Shown here: positions 53,557-55,632 of the stretch, piece after piece | Layout: each line of letters starts with the position of its first letter | Position numbering within the stretch: the stretch's first letter is position 1 | Source of the DNA: Clostridium aquiflavi | GTDB taxonomy: Bacteria > Bacillota > Clostridia > Clostridiales > Clostridiaceae | Length of the DNA: 55,632 nucleotides | Assembly (NCBI RefSeq): GCF_031344075.1 | Contig: NZ_JAVJAN010000027.1 | Location: forward strand, 1 to 55,632 | Direction: 5' to 3' | Position numbers and translations under genes: made by a program | The notes under the pieces: model-generated | Told to the model about the DNA's origin: nothing | Seen by the model: only the letters and a program-made list of their open reading frames with translations | Databases searched by the model: none

Positions 53557-53755
53557 AAAATTCCGCGGTACCACTCTTATTAGAAGAAAAAATATAATTT
53601 AATCTTCTCGCTTGATATTTTTAACGGATAGTTACCCGTACTTGTTTTTAACAAGTAAGCTCGTAGACAAGTTCATAATAATGTAACACTATTTCACACC
53701 ATACAATAGCTCTCTAAAAGATACATTTTATTATTACTACTTCTATTCACAGCAA
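53518..53755 (-). promoter_or_regulatory. T-box riboswitch (leucine) upstream of leuS
   Basis: Read on the minus strand it contains a Stem I with AGUAGUAA near its start, the AGAGAGC/GGUGUGAAAUAG apical region, GAACUUG as the specifier loop (CUU, Leu, at 53669-53671; UUG is the alternative reading), the T-box core UGGUACCGCGG (53562-53574) and a terminator. Uncharged tRNA-Leu would favour read-through. Confidence 0.92.
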
Positions 53756-53931
53756 AATATAAAATTTAGCAATATTATATATTAAAATTTGTAAAAAAGC
53801 AAGGAGACATATTAATTATAAATATAAATACTAATCCTATTTTGACTAAGAAAATTGAATTCACATGAATTTTCTGTTAAAATCGTTACATTCGTACAAA
53901 ATTGTTACTTATATTTAGGAGGTTTATATAA

Positions 53932-55404
53932 ATGAATGAAAAAATAATAATTGGGGGTACATTTGCATTATATTTGGTAGTAATGTTATGTATAGGCCTA
54001 CATTTTTATCGTCGAACTAATAATTTATCAGATTATACATTAGGTGGAAGAAAACTTGGATATTGGGGAAGTTCTATAAGTGCACAAGCTTCGGACATGA
54101 GTGGCTGGTTATTACTTGGACTTCCAGGAGCAGCTTTTTTAACAGGTTTATCAGGATCTGTATGGATGGCTTTAGGACTAGCTATTGGAACATATTTGAA
54201 TTGGAAAATAGTTGCTAAAAGGCTTAGAGTAGATACTCAAAAATATTCAGATTCAATAACAGTACCATCTTATTTAGAAAATAGATTTAATGATAAATCA
54301 AGAACATTAAAATTAATTTCTTCGTTATTCATACTTGTATTTTTTATACCATATACTGCCTCAGGATTTGTGTCAGGAGGAAAATTATTTACAACAGTTT
54401 TTGGAACCCCGTATATAGTTTCTGTTATAATATGTGGATTAGTTGTTGTAAGTTATACTTTTTTAGGTGGATTTATGGCTGTATGTTATACAGATATAAT
54501 TCAAGGGTTATTAATGTTTTTTACATTACTTGTATTGCCTATAATAGTTATAGTAGAAGCTGGTGGAGTAGGAAATATATTATCAACTTTTGATCCATCA
54601 CTTTTAAATCCATTAGATATTGGTTTTATAACTGGATCAAGTAGTGGAACTATAGGAATGGCAGTTGTAGGAATTATTTCATCTCTTGCGTGGGGGCTTG
54701 GATATTTTGGGCAACCTCATATTATTACAAAGTTTATGGCTATAGAAAATCCAGAAGAAATTAAAATTTCAAGAAGAATAGCTACAGTTTGGGTTATAAT
54801 AACACTTTTAGCTTCAACTGGTATAGGTCTTGTTGGACATTATTATTTCCCTAACTTAACAGGTGCGGATTCTGAAACTATATTTATTTTATTAGTTCAC
54901 AAATGTGTTCCATTAATATTTATTGGAGTATTATTATCAGCAATATTAGCTGCAATTATGAGTACAGCTGATTCTCAACTTTTAATTATATCTTCTACAA
55001 TTTCAGAGGATATTTACAGATCTATTATTAAGCCAAAAGCTTCAGATAAAGAGCTTATAGGAATTAGTAGATTGTCGGTATTAGTTGTAGCTCTTATAGC
55101 ATTTTGTATTTCACTTAATCCAGATAGTTCAGTTTTAAAACTGGTATCATATGCATGGGCAGGGTTTGGATGTGCCTTTGGCCCCGTAATTTTATTATCA
55201 CTATTCTGGAAAAATATCACTAGAAATGGTGCGGTAGCAGGTATGTTAATTGGTGGGATTACATCAGCAATTTGGCCAATATTTAAAAACTATTTTTCAG
55301 CACCAATATTTAATCTTTATGAAATTGTACCGGGATTTTTATTAGCTTTAATTGCTATATATGTTGTTAGTAATTTAGATATGAAAAAGCACAAAGTAAA
55401 ATAG
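53932..55404 (+). CDS. putP: Sodium/proline symporter PutP
   Basis: A solute:sodium symporter family transporter of 490 residues with about thirteen membrane segments. Family signatures are the N-terminal GGRKLGYWGSSISAQASDMSGWLLLGLPG segment (Na+ and proline site), PSYLENRFNDKSRTL, GGFMAVCYTDIIQGLLM and, in a later helix, AAIMSTADSQLLIISSTISED, which is the conserved STADSQL core of PutP. AGGAGG lies upstream of the ATG. It stands alone, divergent from leuS, with two hairpin terminators after it. It takes up proline as nutrient or osmolyte. Confidence 0.95.
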   Translation: MNEKIIIGGTFALYLVVMLCIGLHFYRRTNNLSDYTLGGRKLGYWGSSISAQASDMSGWLLLGLPGAAFLTGLSGSVWMALGLAIGTYLNWKIVAKRLRVDTQKYSDSITVPSYLENRFNDKSRTLKLISSLFILVFFIPYTASGFVSGGKLFTTVFGTPYIVSVIICGLVVVSYTFLGGFMAVCYTDIIQGLLMFFTLLVLPIIVIVEAGGVGNILSTFDPSLLNPLDIGFITGSSSGTIGMAVVGIISSLAWGLGYFGQPHIITKFMAIENPEEIKISRRIATVWVIITLLASTGIGLVGHYYFPNLTGADSETIFILLVHKCVPLIFIGVLLSAILAAIMSTADSQLLIISSTISEDIYRSIIKPKASDKELIGISRLSVLVVALIAFCISLNPDSSVLKLVSYAWAGFGCAFGPVILLSLFWKNITRNGAVAGMLIGGITSAIWPIFKNYFSAPIFNLYEIVPGFLLALIAIYVVSNLDMKKHKVK

Positions 55405-55424
55405 TACATATTTTTAATGTCAAC

Positions 55425-55463
55425 TCACCTATTGCATATATTAATACATATTTAAAATATAGC
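55425..55463 (+). repeat. Foldback repeat, right-arm fragment
   Basis: CACCTATTGCATATATTAAT then ACATATTTAAAATATAGC matches the outer right arm of the family. Confidence 0.6.
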
Positions 55464-55465
55464 TT

Positions 55466-55504
55466 AATAAAATCATAGTGTTTGCTTAACCTATGTTTTT
55501 ATTG
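55466..55504 (+). terminator. putP terminator 1
   Basis: AATAAAATCATAG pairs with CTATGTTTTTATT (one mismatch) around a 12-base loop. Confidence 0.65.
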
Positions 55505-55516
55505 AAAGATATTAAG

Positions 55517-55559
55517 AAAATTCTCGGAATTAATATATTGATTTTGAGAATTTTTTTAT
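55517..55559 (+). terminator. Second terminator-like hairpin
   Basis: AAAATTCTC pairs with GAGAATTTT, then TTTATT; the loop is about 20 bases. The remaining bases to the window end show nothing recognisable. Confidence 0.55.
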
Positions 55560-55632
55560 TCTTTAGGAATTTATATTATTAAAAAATTTGTGGATAACTT
55601 TTAAAATAATGTGTTTTAAAGGTATTATGAGT

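Noticed and set aside
1..55632. CRISPR array, tRNA, rRNA, prophage or complete insertion sequence
   Set aside because: No regularly spaced repeats, cloverleaf-like genes, phage structural genes or transposase genes were seen on either strand.

Overview
The window is AT-rich throughout and looks like the chromosome of a spore-forming Clostridium (sensu stricto, cluster I). It carries spore germination receptor genes, a FlhB-like/FliK-like pair, many methyl-accepting chemotaxis proteins, strong AGGAGG-type ribosome binding sites, short intergenic regions with hairpin-plus-T terminators, a leucine T-box and a class I cyclic-di-GMP riboswitch. No rRNA, tRNA, CRISPR array, prophage or complete insertion sequence was seen. 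The species cannot be fixed from sequence reading alone.

Layout. (1) 226-20345 is mostly a surface-polysaccharide region: two GT2 and two GT4 glycosyltransferases, a LicD-type transferase, a FlaA1/CapD-type membrane NDP-sugar 4,6-dehydratase followed by an O-antigen-ligase-like polymerase, a UDP-GlcNAc 2-epimerase, a WcaJ/EpsL-type initiating sugar transferase, a WbpB/WlbA-like sugar dehydrogenase and galU. It is interrupted by an Rrf2 regulator/DsbA-FrnE/NAD(P)-binding protein redox group (9977-11830), a chemoreceptor (12172-14181) and brnQ. No Wzx flippase is visible. (2) 20588-26924: two tandem paralogous chemoreceptors, trpS and an ECF-transporter S component. (3) 27191-30976: a spore germination locus with the permease (GerAB-like) divergent from the GerAA-GerAC pair. 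(4) 31313-35735: tyrS, a FliK-like protein, an FlhB C-terminal homologue and a metallophosphoesterase. (5) 36033-41246: a SpoIID-like protein with five peptidoglycan-binding repeats, a soluble chemotaxis signalling protein with a DUF2225 partner, and a small alarmone synthetase. (6) 41325-45496: a repeat protein, a MoxR AAA ATPase, a HExxH/VWA protein and a membrane-anchored unknown. (7) 45538-50454: an IscA/HesB-like protein, a methyltransferase-like protein, then a c-di-GMP riboswitch ahead of an acyltransferase and a chemoreceptor. (8) 50911-55404: T-box-controlled leuS and putP.

What stands out is the non-coding sequence. A dispersed family of about 220-bp foldback elements (MITE-like, nested inverted repeats with a central hairpin) occupies many gene-free stretches, with at least four long copies and many arm fragments. 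Central-hairpin bases change in compensating pairs between copies. A 34-base leader motif occurs twice, before the LicD gene and downstream of the c-di-GMP riboswitch, with all five differences being G/A. A promoter-proximal structured leader with a perfect 20-bp hairpin precedes the glycosyltransferase at 14565. Among the proteins, one chemoreceptor has lost four residues of the otherwise near-invariant signalling hairpin tip, and the repeat-protein/MoxR/metalloprotease-VWA cassette is the best candidate for an uncharacterised system.

Genes appear to work together in surface glycan assembly (region 1 with galU), sensing and motility or surface switching (five chemoreceptor-type proteins, one under c-di-GMP control), sporulation and germination, and translation (trpS, tyrS, leuS).
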